DNA of 64,000 nucleotides, taken from NCBI GenBank assembly GCA_910578275.1, contig CAJTPR010000005.1, positions 1 to 64,000 on the forward strand, read 5' to 3'. Shown here piece after piece: positions 25,240 through 35,252 of the stretch. This DNA is from an uncultured Bacteroidales bacterium. Lineage in GTDB: Bacteria > Bacteroidota > Bacteroidia > Bacteroidales > P3. A program made the translations under genes and the position numbers. Within the stretch, counting starts at the first letter, position 1. Every line of letters starts with the position of its first letter. Under the pieces are notes generated by a model. That model was not told the origin of the DNA and did no database searches. It saw nothing but the letters and a program-made list of their open reading frames with translations.

Positions 25240-25800
25240 ATGAAAAAGACAGTCTTGCTCCTTTCGGTTATTTTCTGCGGAATGGTTTTCCCCGCCGAGG
25301 TTTTTTCCCAATGCCTGCGTTGGCGTTCGTTTGAAGAGTCTTTGGTGGAAAACGGCGTGCGCATGCAGATGGGAATGAAGCCCAAGAAAGTTTTCGTGGA
25401 TGTCTACACCGACTGGTGCGGTTGGTGCAAGCGTTTGGATGCCACCACGTTCGCCCATCCCGAAATCGTCCGCTACCTGGACAGCGCCTTCATCACGGTA
25501 AAGTTGGATGCCGAGCGGACCGACACGGTGCATATCAACGGCAACGTCTTCGTGAACCGGTCGGCGGGGCAGGGCAAGCGCGGTTCGCACGACTTGGCCA
25601 TACAACTCCTGCAAGGCAAGATGTCTTATCCTTCCTGCACTTTCCTGGACGAAGCCGGCAAGCAGATCACGGTCGTTCCCGGCTACATGGATGCCCGGCA
25701 ATTCGAAGTCTTGTTGCATTTCGTGGCCGAAGAAGCCTACAAGACCACCGACTGGGAAACGTTCTCCGCCGGTTTCGCCCCTCGCGCGAGGGTAAGATGA
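25240..25800 (+). CDS. Secreted thioredoxin-like protein
   Basis: 186 aa from MKKTVLLLSVIFCG; the signal peptide starts there, so 32 upstream in-frame codons are rejected. A signal peptide (1-23) leads into a thioredoxin-7/DUF255-like domain with active site WCGWCK (C60, C63). Expected role: disulfide reduction or isomerisation in the periplasm, possibly for cytochrome c or cysteine-rich surface proteins such as those encoded downstream. A -7-like TATTTTCG ends 5 nt before the ATG. It is convergent with the propeller lipoprotein gene. Confidence 0.85.
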   Translation: MKKTVLLLSVIFCGMVFPAEVFSQCLRWRSFEESLVENGVRMQMGMKPKKVFVDVYTDWCGWCKRLDATTFAHPEIVRYLDSAFITVKLDAERTDTVHINGNVFVNRSAGQGKRGSHDLAIQLLQGKMSYPSCTFLDEAGKQITVVPGYMDARQFEVLLHFVAEEAYKTTDWETFSAGFAPRARVR

Positions 25801-25894
25801 AACGTGCTTCCTGAACCTTTCCGTTCTGTCATGTACGGATGGACGGAGCCTGTGTTTCCCGTTTTCCGGACGGCAGGCGGCGCAGGGAAAGGAA

Positions 25895-27457
25895 TCAATG
25901 TCCCGCTTCGGGCGTCCTTGCTCCGGGACGGTGGAGTTTCTTGAAGTAATCCATGTCGGGTGCCTGCGCGGGCTCTTTCACGGCTTTTTCCCAGCTTTCG
26001 AGCGAAAGTGAGGAGGCGTTCCGGCTCAAGGTCGGAAAGAGGTAGGAACGCGTGTTCTTCAGATAGAAGTTGTCTTCGTGCTGCGGCAAGATAAAAGGCG
26101 TCGAGAACCGTCCCCGGCGGTCGAAATGCGATATATATATATGGGATAGGCCTCCGTTCATGCGTTTGCTTCCGAAAACGACCCAACGTCCGTTGCTGCT
26201 CCAATGGTGGTATTTTTCCCCGTCAGGGCTGTTGAGCGCGCTTGGGTGCCTGGCCTTTCCCGTCCAGAGGTCTATCAGATGAAGGTCTCCCTGGTTCTGC
26301 GAAGGAAAGGAACCCAGCAACAGCGTGGTGGCGAGGATATAACGCCCGTTAGGGTCGGCTTGCGGCATGGAAACGCTCAGTCCGGAGGCCTTGAAACCGT
26401 AGACGGGCTTCACGGCGCCGAAGGTCGCGTTCCTGGAATCGAAGTCGATGGAATAAAGGTCGTACTTGAAGTCTTTCAGGCGGGCGGTCTTCTCGGCGCG
26501 GCAGAAATAAAGCCTTTTGCCGTCCGCGCCCCATGCGGGGAACGAGAATTCGTAACGCTCGTCCATCAGTTCGGGACAGGAAAACAGGCGGTTTCTTTCC
26601 ACGTCGTAGAGGAGGATCTTGCCCAAGGTGTCGGTTACCAGGTCTTGCGTCCTGGACTTGTTGGCATGGGAATGGACCTGGATGCGCGTGCTGGCAAAGG
26701 TGATGTATTTCCCGTCCCGGCTCCAGGAAGGATAGGCCAGGCGCAGGTCGGGATAGCCTTCGGGAATGGCGATCTTCAAGGTCTTTTCCCCGTCGATGAC
26801 CAGTGTTCCAGCGTGTTCCCCGCGCAGGTGTACCATCATCTTGCGGGAGTCGTTGTCGCTGTTGGCATGGCAGTTCATGCAGTTGTTGTCCGTGAAACGG
26901 TTGTCCATCAGGAGCCTTTCCGAAAAGTCGGACAGCGAACGCTCATAGACTTGCAGCTTGCGGCAAGGATTTTCGTCGTGCGCGCTGAGGCGATAGACGA
27001 GATAGGGATCGATGCTGTCGGAAACGATCTTCCATGTCTTGCGGGCATATTTTATCCAATCGTTCCCGTCGGTCTTGGCGTAAATGTCAACCAGCAGGCT
27101 GCCTTCGCATTGCGAGGCCTGTTGCAGGCATCTTTGCCAGGCAGTTGTTCCGAAATGTACGTGACGTTTGGTTTTCACGTGCAAGGAATCCAGCAACGCG
27201 CCGGATGGCGACTGCACGTAAAGCCATACGTGATACGGACCGTCCGAAAACGAATCGGACCGGATTCGGAAGTCGAGCGGGGCGATGTTGGGCGGCAAGA
27301 CCAAGGTGTCGGCATAATCCGGAAAGACAGGCGCGGAAATATCCGTCTGCATGGCGGTAGCCATGTCATTCTGCTTGCAGGAAAAGGTACAGGATGCCAC
27401 CGTGAGCATGAAGACGGGAAAGAGCGACAATCCCGCTTTCATCGTTTTTCTCCACAT
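25895..27457 (-). CDS. TolB-like beta-propeller lipoprotein with one CxxCH heme motif (copy A)
   Basis: 520 aa from MWRKTMKAG; upstream in-frame codons overlap the previous gene and precede the signal peptide. A lipoprotein signal ends at LTVASC (C23). A beta-sandwich-like region with PDYADTLVLPPNIAPLDF follows, then CMNCH (193-197), a single c-type heme site, then TolB/WD40-like blades (YPSWSRDGKYITFAS, FPAWGADGKRLYF, HWSSNGRWVVFGS). It is paralogous to the protein at 37185-38777: shared IAPL[DN]F, DSIDPY, the heme motif and blade order. It follows the DUF6057 gene by 94 bp on the same strand. Function unknown; a redox-linked envelope role is inferred from the heme site. Confidence 0.8.
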   Translation of the reverse strand: MWRKTMKAGLSLFPVFMLTVASCTFSCKQNDMATAMQTDISAPVFPDYADTLVLPPNIAPLDFRIRSDSFSDGPYHVWLYVQSPSGALLDSLHVKTKRHVHFGTTAWQRCLQQASQCEGSLLVDIYAKTDGNDWIKYARKTWKIVSDSIDPYLVYRLSAHDENPCRKLQVYERSLSDFSERLLMDNRFTDNNCMNCHANSDNDSRKMMVHLRGEHAGTLVIDGEKTLKIAIPEGYPDLRLAYPSWSRDGKYITFASTRIQVHSHANKSRTQDLVTDTLGKILLYDVERNRLFSCPELMDERYEFSFPAWGADGKRLYFCRAEKTARLKDFKYDLYSIDFDSRNATFGAVKPVYGFKASGLSVSMPQADPNGRYILATTLLLGSFPSQNQGDLHLIDLWTGKARHPSALNSPDGEKYHHWSSNGRWVVFGSKRMNGGLSHIYISHFDRRGRFSTPFILPQHEDNFYLKNTRSYLFPTLSRNASSLSLESWEKAVKEPAQAPDMDYFKKLHRPGARTPEAGH

Positions 27458-27551
27458 GGAATCATTTCTTGTATAGGTCGGCATACGGCGTTTTTTTCTT
27501 CGTCCAGGTTCGATCCGCACGGGCTGTTCCGCGTCCGGCTGTTGCAGGACA

Positions 27552-29558
27552 TCACCGGATGACGCCGAACAGATAGTGATAGGTGTAGGTCGAAACATAT
27601 CTTCGGGTAACTTCTTCAAATGAAATGTCGCGTTTCCTCAGGTTGTGGAGCGCCGAAGAAACGTCGAGCACGTCGGCGGCCGCGGCCGCTCCCACGTGAT
27701 AGCCCTCGAAACTTCGGCTCAGCAAGGCCTGTCGGGAAATCTTGTCCGGATAGCCCGCTTTCAGGCAAACGGCCTCTTGCAGGTAACGCGGCAGGGTCTT
27801 GGCATCGGCAAGGCGGTAGAGCCGTACCAGCAAGTCGGTGTTTTCCATTCGCTTTTCCATCAGGTTCAGGAAAACGTAGTAGTCGAGCAGCGGCGTCGCA
27901 AAAACGGAATCCTTTTTGGAGAGCCTGTATTCCACTTCGCTTTTCACCCATTGGTCGATAAAGTCGCCGCCCGGATGCAGGTCGGGGTCTTGCAGCGCGA
28001 CGGGCCGGGTCCCGTCGATGCCTCGGGCCAGCATGGCGTTCACGGTGTCGCGGTATGCGAGGTAGAACTTGCGTCCGTAGAGCGATTTCCTGGCGTAATA
28101 GAAAGTGGTTTGCAACAGACGGTATTGTCCGGTGGCCGCCGAGGCGCGGATTAGAGGTTCCAGGAACCGGTTCTGTTCTCCGAAAAGTTCGATGTTGGAA
28201 CGTATCTGCGGCACGGCCGGAGCGAAAAGCCCCAGGTTTTCGTACGCCTTGACATACGAATAGTCGTAAGCGCCCAGGAACGGCAGCGGTGCGGGATACA
28301 TCAGCCCCATTTCGTGCAGGTGGGAATAATCGAGGAAACGGTTGTCCAGTTCACCCTCCATCAACAAGCCCAGCCGCAGGCAGGAAGCCAGACGGTAACG
28401 GTTCTTCATCGTGGCTTGGGAGGGATGCTTCTTCAGGACGCCGGATTTCCGGAAATACTTGTCGCAGACTTTCAGGCAGCCGGCATAGTCTCCCTTGGCG
28501 ATCGCGTTTTCGGCCTTGATGGCGGCTTGTCCCGTGGCGTTGTGCGCGAAGACGAACAAGATGACGCACGTCAAGCCCGTGGCCGCCAACGTGAGCAGGA
28601 TATGGAAAGGCGGCGCCAAGGCGGGCTTGCCGTCCTGGATCTTGCCTTTCTTCCTGGCCGTCTCGTAAAGGTAGGTCTTTTGGTTGTTGTAGGCTTGCAG
28701 CACGATACCGGGCAGGCATGCCAGGCAAAAGACGATCAGTGCCACGTAGACGTACCACTTGGCCTGGAATCCGGGATAGGAGGAAGCCCTCCAGAAAAAA
28801 AGTCCGGCGAACAGGGCGATGGCCACCGAGATGCCTAAGTCCCACAGGCGGATCTTGAGCAAGCGTCTTTCAGGGGAAGAGAAGGTCATGGGAACGCCGA
28901 TGAGGTGCACGCAAACCACGGCGATCGAAAACATCAGCGCCCAATGTCCGGTGGCATGGTAAAGGGTCACCGACACCACGGCGGCGAACAGATGCATGAG
29001 AAGCAGTGAACCCCAGGAGCCCCGCCGCTTGGCGGCGAACCGGAAGATGATGAAGTAAAGCCCGAGGAAAAACATGATCAACCAAAGGCTTACGGCGATG
29101 CTGGCATAAGTGGGGTCGGGGGAGGGGAACGTGAGGAAGAACAGCGGCAAGAGGAACGGCGTGTAAGGTCCGGCGGTTTTCCAGGAAGTGACGCAGAATC
29201 CGATGACCATGAATGCCACCACCGCCGCGATCAAGGGGACGTTGAGGTAAAACTGCACCAGGAACCGCCAAAGGAATTCGCTCACGTGCAATCCGGTGGT
29301 GTTGTCGAAGAACTGGCGTACGAAATGGTTCGAGTAAGTGAAGAAATTGATGTTGGCCTGACATTGGAAATAGGGCAGGCTGAAGATGAACCAGACCAAG
29401 GTCATGATCGCCACGATGCCGATCGTGCCCCATTTCAGGTAATTTCTTTGTGCCGGAGAGGGCTCCATTCCTGCCGCGTTCTGACGATAGGCTCTTACCA
29501 AGGGCGGCCAATGCTTGAAAATATTGTATTTCCTGGAAATTGCGGATAGTCTGTTCAT
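27552..29558 (-). CDS. DUF6057-like polytopic membrane protein (copy A)
   Basis: 668 aa from MNRLSAISRKYN; the 14 upstream in-frame codons lie at the promoter TAAATTTG (29588-29595). The N-terminal half (about residues 40-400) has roughly ten hydrophobic segments. The C-terminal half (about 410-668) is soluble and helical, TPR-like in rhythm (YSYVKAYENLGLFAPAVPQI). It is similar in size, layout and neighbour to the protein at 38780-40654, although direct sequence identity looks low. The family is known only as a domain of unknown function in Bacteroidales. It forms an operon with the heme-motif propeller lipoprotein downstream. Confidence 0.75.
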   Translation of the reverse strand: MNRLSAISRKYNIFKHWPPLVRAYRQNAAGMEPSPAQRNYLKWGTIGIVAIMTLVWFIFSLPYFQCQANINFFTYSNHFVRQFFDNTTGLHVSEFLWRFLVQFYLNVPLIAAVVAFMVIGFCVTSWKTAGPYTPFLLPLFFLTFPSPDPTYASIAVSLWLIMFFLGLYFIIFRFAAKRRGSWGSLLLMHLFAAVVSVTLYHATGHWALMFSIAVVCVHLIGVPMTFSSPERRLLKIRLWDLGISVAIALFAGLFFWRASSYPGFQAKWYVYVALIVFCLACLPGIVLQAYNNQKTYLYETARKKGKIQDGKPALAPPFHILLTLAATGLTCVILFVFAHNATGQAAIKAENAIAKGDYAGCLKVCDKYFRKSGVLKKHPSQATMKNRYRLASCLRLGLLMEGELDNRFLDYSHLHEMGLMYPAPLPFLGAYDYSYVKAYENLGLFAPAVPQIRSNIELFGEQNRFLEPLIRASAATGQYRLLQTTFYYARKSLYGRKFYLAYRDTVNAMLARGIDGTRPVALQDPDLHPGGDFIDQWVKSEVEYRLSKKDSVFATPLLDYYVFLNLMEKRMENTDLLVRLYRLADAKTLPRYLQEAVCLKAGYPDKISRQALLSRSFEGYHVGAAAAADVLDVSSALHNLRKRDISFEEVTRRYVSTYTYHYLFGVIR

Positions 29559-29587
29559 AATTCTTCGTGAACCAACGATTTTTGACG

Positions 29588-29595
29588 CAAATTTA
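29588..29595 (-). promoter_or_regulatory. Promoter -7 element of the DUF6057 copy A operon
   Basis: TAAATTTG on the minus strand, perfect TAnnTTTG, about 30 nt before the chosen start. Confidence 0.5.
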
Positions 29596-29615
29596 GGCAA
29601 AAGCGCAATAATGCG

Positions 29616-29623
29616 TAACTTCG
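29616..29623 (+). promoter_or_regulatory. Putative promoter -7 element of the CHU_C protein gene
   Basis: TAACTTCG, one mismatch to TAnnTTTG, ends 6 nt before the ATG at 29630. This predicts a leaderless message. Confidence 0.35.
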
Positions 29624-29629
29624 CCTGTC

Positions 29630-32206
29630 ATGAACGATCGTGTTTTTCGGAAGGTCCTCCCTTACGTGCTTTTCTTGTTTCCGTTTTTCGGTTCGGCCAC
29701 GCATCAGAAGGCCGCCGAGCTCACGGTCAAGCATGTTTCCGGCTATACGTACCGTGCCACCTTGGTCACGTACACCTTTACGGGGAGTCCCGTCGATCGT
29801 CCGGAGATAGAGCTGGCATGGGGCGACGGGACGATCGAACTGGTTTCGCGCGTTTCCAGGCTCATGCTCGGCAACGAGACCCAGATGAACCGTTACGAGG
29901 CGGAACATACCTATTCGGGTCCGGGCATCTACACGCTCTACATGGAAGACCCCAACCGGAACGCAGGCGTGATCAACGTGCCCAACAGTGTACTGACGTT
30001 CATGTACATCTCCACGTCCATCGTCATCAGCCCTTGGCTGGGAGCGGGCAACAGCACGCCCGTCACCACGCATCGTCCGGTAGACGACAACGCCTGTCTG
30101 GGCAAGCGTTTCACCCATAATCCGGGTGCCTACGATCCCGACGGGGACAGCATCACCTATCGTCTCGTGCCATGCCGTACCGAGGCGGGCGAAGACGTTC
30201 CGGGCTATTCCTATCCCGTGGCCAGCGACACGTTCTACATCCAGCCCCATGCCGGGACGCTGGTCTGGCATGCGCCCATGGCGCAAGGCGAATACAACGT
30301 GGCCATCTTGATGGAAGAGTGGCGAAACGGCATGAAACTGGGCCATGTCACGCGCGACATGCAGATTCTGGTGCGTACCTGCGACAACAACCCGCCATAT
30401 ATCGAAGTGGAAGAAAACCGTTGCGTGCTGGCGGGGCAAGACCTGCATTTGCCCGTAAGCGTCCGCGACCAGGACGGAAACCTCCTTCGGGTCTCGGCTT
30501 CCGGTGAAATCCTCTCGGGTGGCAGGCGGGCGGGATTCAACGAGCTCTACAACGGCATCGATTCGGCGGAATACGACTTTTATTGGGTGACCGGTCTGGA
30601 AGATTCCCGCAGGCGGCCGTATATGCTCTATTTGCGTGCGAAAGACAATGGCGACCCGAACTTGAGCGACGTGCGGACGGTGTCGGTGCGCGTGGTGGCT
30701 CCTCCGGTGCGGTTCGCCAAGGTCGATGCCGGTCGCGGGAAGGTGGAAATCTCATGGTACAGGAGTCCTTCCCCCCATGCTTCGGGCTATGAGCTCTACC
30801 GTAGGGATTCCTGGGGCGAGGATATGCCCGTCGATACCTGCCTTGCCGGTATTTCCGACTCCTCGTATGTGCTGGTGGGCACGTTTGCGGCCTCCGATAC
30901 CGCCTATGTCGATTATCAGGTACAGGAGGGCATGGAATATTGCTACAAGGTGACGGCCGTCTTTCCCGACGGCGACCGCAGCCGCCAATCGGAGGCGGTT
31001 TGCGTGGAGACGCCCAATTTTTCGCCGCTTCTGACCCAGGTGAGTGTGGCGAAGACCGACCTGAGCGAGGGCATGCTGCAAGTGTCGTGGGTCCGTCCGA
31101 AGGATCTGGACAGCGGGGCGCTGCGCTACCGTTTGTATGGAGGCCAGGTTCCCGACAGCCTGGAATTCCTGGCCGATTTCGCGTTCGACTCCTGTGTCAC
31201 GTATCTGGATTCGGGTCGGAACACCGGAAATGTCCGTTATTTCTACCGGGTGGAAGCGGACAGTTTCGCTTCTCCCCCGGCATCTTCGGTTTATCTGACT
31301 TCGACGGCAAAGCCGCGAGGCGTGCAGTTGCAGTGGACCTCCCGCGTTCCTTGGCGCGTGGAACGCTACGACGTTTACCGTTATGCGGATTCCTTGCAGG
31401 ATTTCATGCGGGTGGGAAGCACGCTGGAGGAATCCTATGTCGATTCCCGCCTTGAACCTGAAAAGGAGTACGCTTACTACGTGGATGCCATCGCCACCTA
31501 CGGCAGCCGCCGTCTGAGCGGTCGTACGCACAACAAGTCCAATGTCATAGTCCGCAAAGCCGGGGCCGGCGAACCGTGCAAGCCCTATCTTTTTCTGAGG
31601 CAATCCAACTGCGAACCGCTTTACAACAAGCTGGTCTGGAGTTTCGACAGCACTTACGACCCGTTCAATCCCGTACCAGGAGGCTCGCAGGGAAGCGAGT
31701 ACATGGACGATTGCCTCCTGTCGGCGGATTATTTCGAACTGTATCGCCGTCAGCCGCGCCAAAAGGAATGGGAACTGATCGCCACCACGGAAGAAAGCGC
31801 CTATACGGACGAGGAACCGGGTTCGCTCTTTGCATGCTACCGGGTGGTGAGCGTGGGCGGAAAAGACATTTACGGGGAACCGAGCGACGACCTTTGCACG
31901 AACAACTGGGATTGTTTCCGTTTCGACCTGCCCAATGTCTTTACACCCAACGGCGACGGGGTCAATGACGTGCTTCGTCCCAGGGAATCGCCTTACATCA
32001 CCGATTTTTCCATCAAGATAGTGAACCGTTGGGGCGTGGAGGTGTTCAAGTCGTCCGAGCCCGGTTTCGAATGGAACGGGCAAATCCACAACAAAGGTGC
32101 CGCCTGTCCCGACGGGGCTTATTTCTATATGGCCGAATTCACGGCCCGGACGGAAGGCAGGACGTTCCGGAAAATCCAGTCGGGAAGCATCACGATCTTG
32201 CGCTAA
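29630..32206 (+). CDS. Secreted protein with fibronectin-III-like modules and T9SS type B C-terminal domain
   Basis: 858 aa. Signal peptide 1-23. The N-terminal domain (about 24-270) opens with AELTVKHVSGYTYRATLVTY and DRPEIELAWGDGT, a combination seen in many gliding-motility-associated Bacteroidota proteins. Several fibronectin-III-like modules follow (about 355-740, recurring YELYRR / YDVYRY / YFELYRR). The C-terminal CHU_C domain begins FDLPNVFTPNGDGVND and ends SGSITILR, the type B sorting signal of the type IX secretion system. It is expected to be exported across the outer membrane and surface-attached or released. Its last 4 bp overlap the end of the convergent MBOAT gene. Confidence 0.88.
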   Translation: MNDRVFRKVLPYVLFLFPFFGSATHQKAAELTVKHVSGYTYRATLVTYTFTGSPVDRPEIELAWGDGTIELVSRVSRLMLGNETQMNRYEAEHTYSGPGIYTLYMEDPNRNAGVINVPNSVLTFMYISTSIVISPWLGAGNSTPVTTHRPVDDNACLGKRFTHNPGAYDPDGDSITYRLVPCRTEAGEDVPGYSYPVASDTFYIQPHAGTLVWHAPMAQGEYNVAILMEEWRNGMKLGHVTRDMQILVRTCDNNPPYIEVEENRCVLAGQDLHLPVSVRDQDGNLLRVSASGEILSGGRRAGFNELYNGIDSAEYDFYWVTGLEDSRRRPYMLYLRAKDNGDPNLSDVRTVSVRVVAPPVRFAKVDAGRGKVEISWYRSPSPHASGYELYRRDSWGEDMPVDTCLAGISDSSYVLVGTFAASDTAYVDYQVQEGMEYCYKVTAVFPDGDRSRQSEAVCVETPNFSPLLTQVSVAKTDLSEGMLQVSWVRPKDLDSGALRYRLYGGQVPDSLEFLADFAFDSCVTYLDSGRNTGNVRYFYRVEADSFASPPASSVYLTSTAKPRGVQLQWTSRVPWRVERYDVYRYADSLQDFMRVGSTLEESYVDSRLEPEKEYAYYVDAIATYGSRRLSGRTHNKSNVIVRKAGAGEPCKPYLFLRQSNCEPLYNKLVWSFDSTYDPFNPVPGGSQGSEYMDDCLLSADYFELYRRQPRQKEWELIATTEESAYTDEEPGSLFACYRVVSVGGKDIYGEPSDDLCTNNWDCFRFDLPNVFTPNGDGVNDVLRPRESPYITDFSIKIVNRWGVEVFKSSEPGFEWNGQIHNKGAACPDGAYFYMAEFTARTEGRTFRKIQSGSITILR

Positions 32207-33693
32207 GCGCGGAAAATCACCATCAACGTGGCGATGGAAGCTGTCAAAAGGAACTTGAGAACCAAGGGCCAGCGTTCAAAGGCGCGCAACCAGGCTTTCT
32301 TTCGTCTCTCCCTCACCGCGACCATGAGCACGAAGGCCAGTACCATCAGCAGGAACGCGATGCCGTAGGTGGCATCCAGGTTCGACACGGGGTCGAATCC
32401 GGAAAGGTCGAAGAGGCCGAAAAACAGGTCGGCGGCCGATTGCAGGGTTCCCGAACGGAAGAATATCCACGAGAAACTGATCATGTTGAACGTGACCAGC
32501 CAGCCCGCCAGGTGCAAGGCGCGGCTTCGTTCCACCTTGGCGTTCCAGCGGCTGGCTTTTTCCACGCAAAGGACCGCCGCGTGCAAGGCCGCCCAGATGA
32601 GGAATCCCATGCCCGCGCCATACCAGAGTCCGGCGGCCAGCATGGTGAGGACCAGGGCGAGCGTCATGCGGAAATTCCCGTGACGGTTGCCGCCCAAGGG
32701 AACATACACGTAATCCCTGAACCACGTATGGAGCGAGATATGCCATCTGCGCCAGAAGTCGGTGAGGCTCGAGGCCTTGTAGGGGGAATGGAAATTGGCG
32801 GGCAACGAGAACCCCAGCAGGGAAGAAACGCCCGTGGCCATGTCGGTATAACCCGAAAAGGCGAAATATATCCAGACAGAGAAACCGTAAAGCGCCATCC
32901 ACTTCTCCAAGCCCGAAAACAAGTCGGGATTGTCGAATACGGGCGAAACGATGTATGCGTCCAGGAAATCGGCCACCACGGCCTTTTTTATCAAGCCTGT
33001 CAGGATAAGCGCCAGCGCGGCGGAGAATTCCTGACGGGTAAGCATGTAATGGCTTTGCATCTGGGGCATGAACTCCTGTGCGCGGACCACGGGGCCGGCC
33101 ACGGCCTTGGGAAAGAAAATCAGGTAGAAGCCCAGGTCGCCCGGACTGGCGAACGACCGGATGCGTCCTCGCTTCAAGTCTGCCAGATAGCCGACGGCCT
33201 GAAGCGTGACGAACGACAGCCCTACGGGCGGCATAAGCCTTTCGATGGCGGCGGGCAGGAGCGAACCGGACGTGTTTCCGGCCAGCGAGAAGCCTTCGGA
33301 AAAATAGTCTATGGCCGTCAGGTCGGTTCCCAGCAGGGCGTTCCATACTTGGGTGAAGAACACGTTGTATCTGAAAACGCACAAGACGAAGATATTCGCC
33401 AGGATACCTACGAGGAACATGAAAGCGTGTTTCCCGGGCGCGTTTCTTTCAATCCGTTTCCCGATGACATGGTTGAGCAGGACCGAAAGCAGGAGAATGA
33501 GCACGAAGAAACCGGCCACCTTGTAATAAAAGAAGAGGCTGGCGGCGAAAAGGAAGGTATTGCGCGCTTGCCGGTTCTTGTAGCAAAGCGACAGTCCGCC
33601 CAGCACCAGACAGAAAAAGATCCAGAATTCCACGCTGGTGAACAGGAAGCCCTTTTGCGGAGAGAAACGAAAGAAATCCGACAGGAAACTCAT
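32203..33693 (-). CDS. MBOAT-family membrane O-acyltransferase
   Basis: 496 aa from MSFLSDFFRFSPQKG. The frame is open for another 182 codons upstream, but that part is a shadow of the SGNH gene; the chosen ATG overlaps the SGNH stop (ATGA). About 10-12 membrane segments. Conserved MBOAT elements: PPVGLSFVTLQAVGYLADL, the WRRWHISLHTWFRDYVYVPLGGNR stretch, and the putative catalytic His in LIWAALHAAVL. It resembles DltB/AlgI/PatA proteins that move acyl (often acetyl) groups across the membrane onto exported polymers. The operon with a lytic transglycosylase and an SGNH protein suggests O-acetylation of peptidoglycan or another envelope glycan. Confidence 0.88.
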   Translation of the reverse strand: MSFLSDFFRFSPQKGFLFTSVEFWIFFCLVLGGLSLCYKNRQARNTFLFAASLFFYYKVAGFFVLILLLSVLLNHVIGKRIERNAPGKHAFMFLVGILANIFVLCVFRYNVFFTQVWNALLGTDLTAIDYFSEGFSLAGNTSGSLLPAAIERLMPPVGLSFVTLQAVGYLADLKRGRIRSFASPGDLGFYLIFFPKAVAGPVVRAQEFMPQMQSHYMLTRQEFSAALALILTGLIKKAVVADFLDAYIVSPVFDNPDLFSGLEKWMALYGFSVWIYFAFSGYTDMATGVSSLLGFSLPANFHSPYKASSLTDFWRRWHISLHTWFRDYVYVPLGGNRHGNFRMTLALVLTMLAAGLWYGAGMGFLIWAALHAAVLCVEKASRWNAKVERSRALHLAGWLVTFNMISFSWIFFRSGTLQSAADLFFGLFDLSGFDPVSNLDATYGIAFLLMVLAFVLMVAVRERRKKAWLRAFERWPLVLKFLLTASIATLMVIFRA

Positions 33694-35249
33694 GATTGGC
33701 TTTTTTGCGATGCAGGAAGTAACTGACGAGCGCGTTGCAGCATCATGTTTTTCTTTTCCTGCAACAGGAAACGGCGATAGTCGTGCAGGAAAGCCCGGTA
33801 AAAGAGTTTTCCCGCCCAATCGGCACCCATGGGCGTGAAATGGCTCAGATTGCGTGAAACCAAGGCGGGTTGCGCCTCCGCCCAGCGCGCCATGGCGTTG
33901 TCGCCGCCCAGGGCGCGGTCGAGGTTCCAGAACACGCAGCCGCAGGCAAAGGCGCATTCCCTCTGTATGTCCAGTATGCGGTCGATATGGCCCGAAGAAG
34001 CGGTTCCGACGACGATTACCGGGGTTTGCGGCATCAACATGCGGATATGTCCGAGTTCCTTCATCAACGACATCTTGTAATAGCCGTAGTCCTTGTTCTT
34101 GCCCAAGGCCGCGCTTCCGTCGAACTGGTAGATGATCAGCCCCGTGTTGAGCAGATGGAGCTGGTTGATGAGGAAACGCCGGTTGTTGGGAGAAAAGACG
34201 GTTCCCTCGTTGTCCTTGAAAGCCAGGTTGTCCACGCATACGCCTACGGTATCGTTGAGGGAGAGGGCATAGAGAATGGCGTTCTTGGAGAGGGTCAATG
34301 TCAGGTCCGCTTGCTTGGTTTGCGGCGGGAGCGCATAGGTGCGGCGTTGCTGGCCGGGCAGTTCGACGGTCCGGATCGCGGAAAGTTTCCTCGCGTCCGC
34401 ATCGACCTGGAGTTGGTTTCCGCTCACGTCCTCATGCAGGATACATTCGAGGAACAGGCCTTGCCGGCGGTATTCCTCGGGAATGCCGATCTGGATGAAG
34501 CCTTTGTCGCTCGTCTTGGGTGTCAGGGCGTTGATGGGAGGGGGCGCCAGGCAGGCCGTGTAGACACCGAAATTGCCGCCCAGGGCGTTCTTCTTGGGAC
34601 GCGAGACATGCCATTTTCCGCTCCTTTTGAGCGGAACGCGGGTTGAACCCGGTTGGAAAAGAGGCAACAGTCCGACGCCTCTTCCGCCGAAATCCTCTTG
34701 CATGAGGCGGCGCAGCGTGCCCGTGACGTAATCGTTCTCGACGAGGCTGCCTCCGTAGTGGAGCACCCTGACGAAACTCGCCCGTTTTCCAGGCAGGTCC
34801 TCGTTCCAGAAATCGGGTTTCTCGTACCAGCTTGCCAACAATCCGGCATGGAGGGGATGGCGCAGGGCCAGCAACCTGGCAAAGAAATCCTGCAGAAGGT
34901 ACCTGCCTGCTCCGGCACTGTCGTATTCGAAGGAAGTGAGGGGAACGTCGCCCAGGAGCTCGTCTTCGAATATGTCCGCGTCCAGACGATAAAGTTTTTT
35001 GTAAAGACGCATCAGGCTGTCTTTCTCCCATTGCAGGGGAAGCGAGGAAAGGCTCGGGGCTTCTTTTTCGGCCTTGTCCTTTTTTTCGGTCTTTTCCCTT
35101 TGCCTTTCGGGTCGGATACGTTCCCGGGTCTCGACAAGGGGCGTCTGGGGCCGTGTCGTGCTTTCAGGTTCGTCATGGAGGCTGAAATACATCGGCAAGA
35201 CCACGGCCAGGATGCAAAGCAGGAACAGGAATGTCTTTGTCGGTTTCAT
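33690..35249 (-). CDS. Membrane-anchored SGNH-hydrolase-like protein, MBOAT partner, with substituted motifs
   Basis: 519 aa. An N-terminal signal anchor (7-23), then a charged Lys/Glu/Arg linker, then an SGNH-like domain (about 155-490). Block I reads HYGGSLVEND (164-173) where relatives have HxGDSxxxxD; the putative nucleophile is S168 but the Asp of GDS is Gly. The C-terminal catalytic block reads NLSHFTP (467-473) where DxxH is usual, so His470 remains but Asp467 is Asn. The VTGTLRRLMQEDFGGRGVGL stretch is typical of Bacteroidota SGNH proteins paired with MBOAT acyltransferases. It may be a weak acyltransferase/esterase or a non-catalytic acceptor. Overlaps the MBOAT gene by 4 bp. Confidence 0.72.
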   Translation of the reverse strand: MKPTKTFLFLLCILAVVLPMYFSLHDEPESTTRPQTPLVETRERIRPERQREKTEKKDKAEKEAPSLSSLPLQWEKDSLMRLYKKLYRLDADIFEDELLGDVPLTSFEYDSAGAGRYLLQDFFARLLALRHPLHAGLLASWYEKPDFWNEDLPGKRASFVRVLHYGGSLVENDYVTGTLRRLMQEDFGGRGVGLLPLFQPGSTRVPLKRSGKWHVSRPKKNALGGNFGVYTACLAPPPINALTPKTSDKGFIQIGIPEEYRRQGLFLECILHEDVSGNQLQVDADARKLSAIRTVELPGQQRRTYALPPQTKQADLTLTLSKNAILYALSLNDTVGVCVDNLAFKDNEGTVFSPNNRRFLINQLHLLNTGLIIYQFDGSAALGKNKDYGYYKMSLMKELGHIRMLMPQTPVIVVGTASSGHIDRILDIQRECAFACGCVFWNLDRALGGDNAMARWAEAQPALVSRNLSHFTPMGADWAGKLFYRAFLHDYRRFLLQEKKNMMLQRARQLLPASQKSQS

Positions 35250-35252
35250 TCG

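Noticed and set aside
33694..34239. N-terminal extension of the MBOAT protein
   Set aside because: Out-of-frame shadow of the SGNH gene: Arg/His/Pro-rich with no membrane segment, and a good ATG overlaps the SGNH stop.
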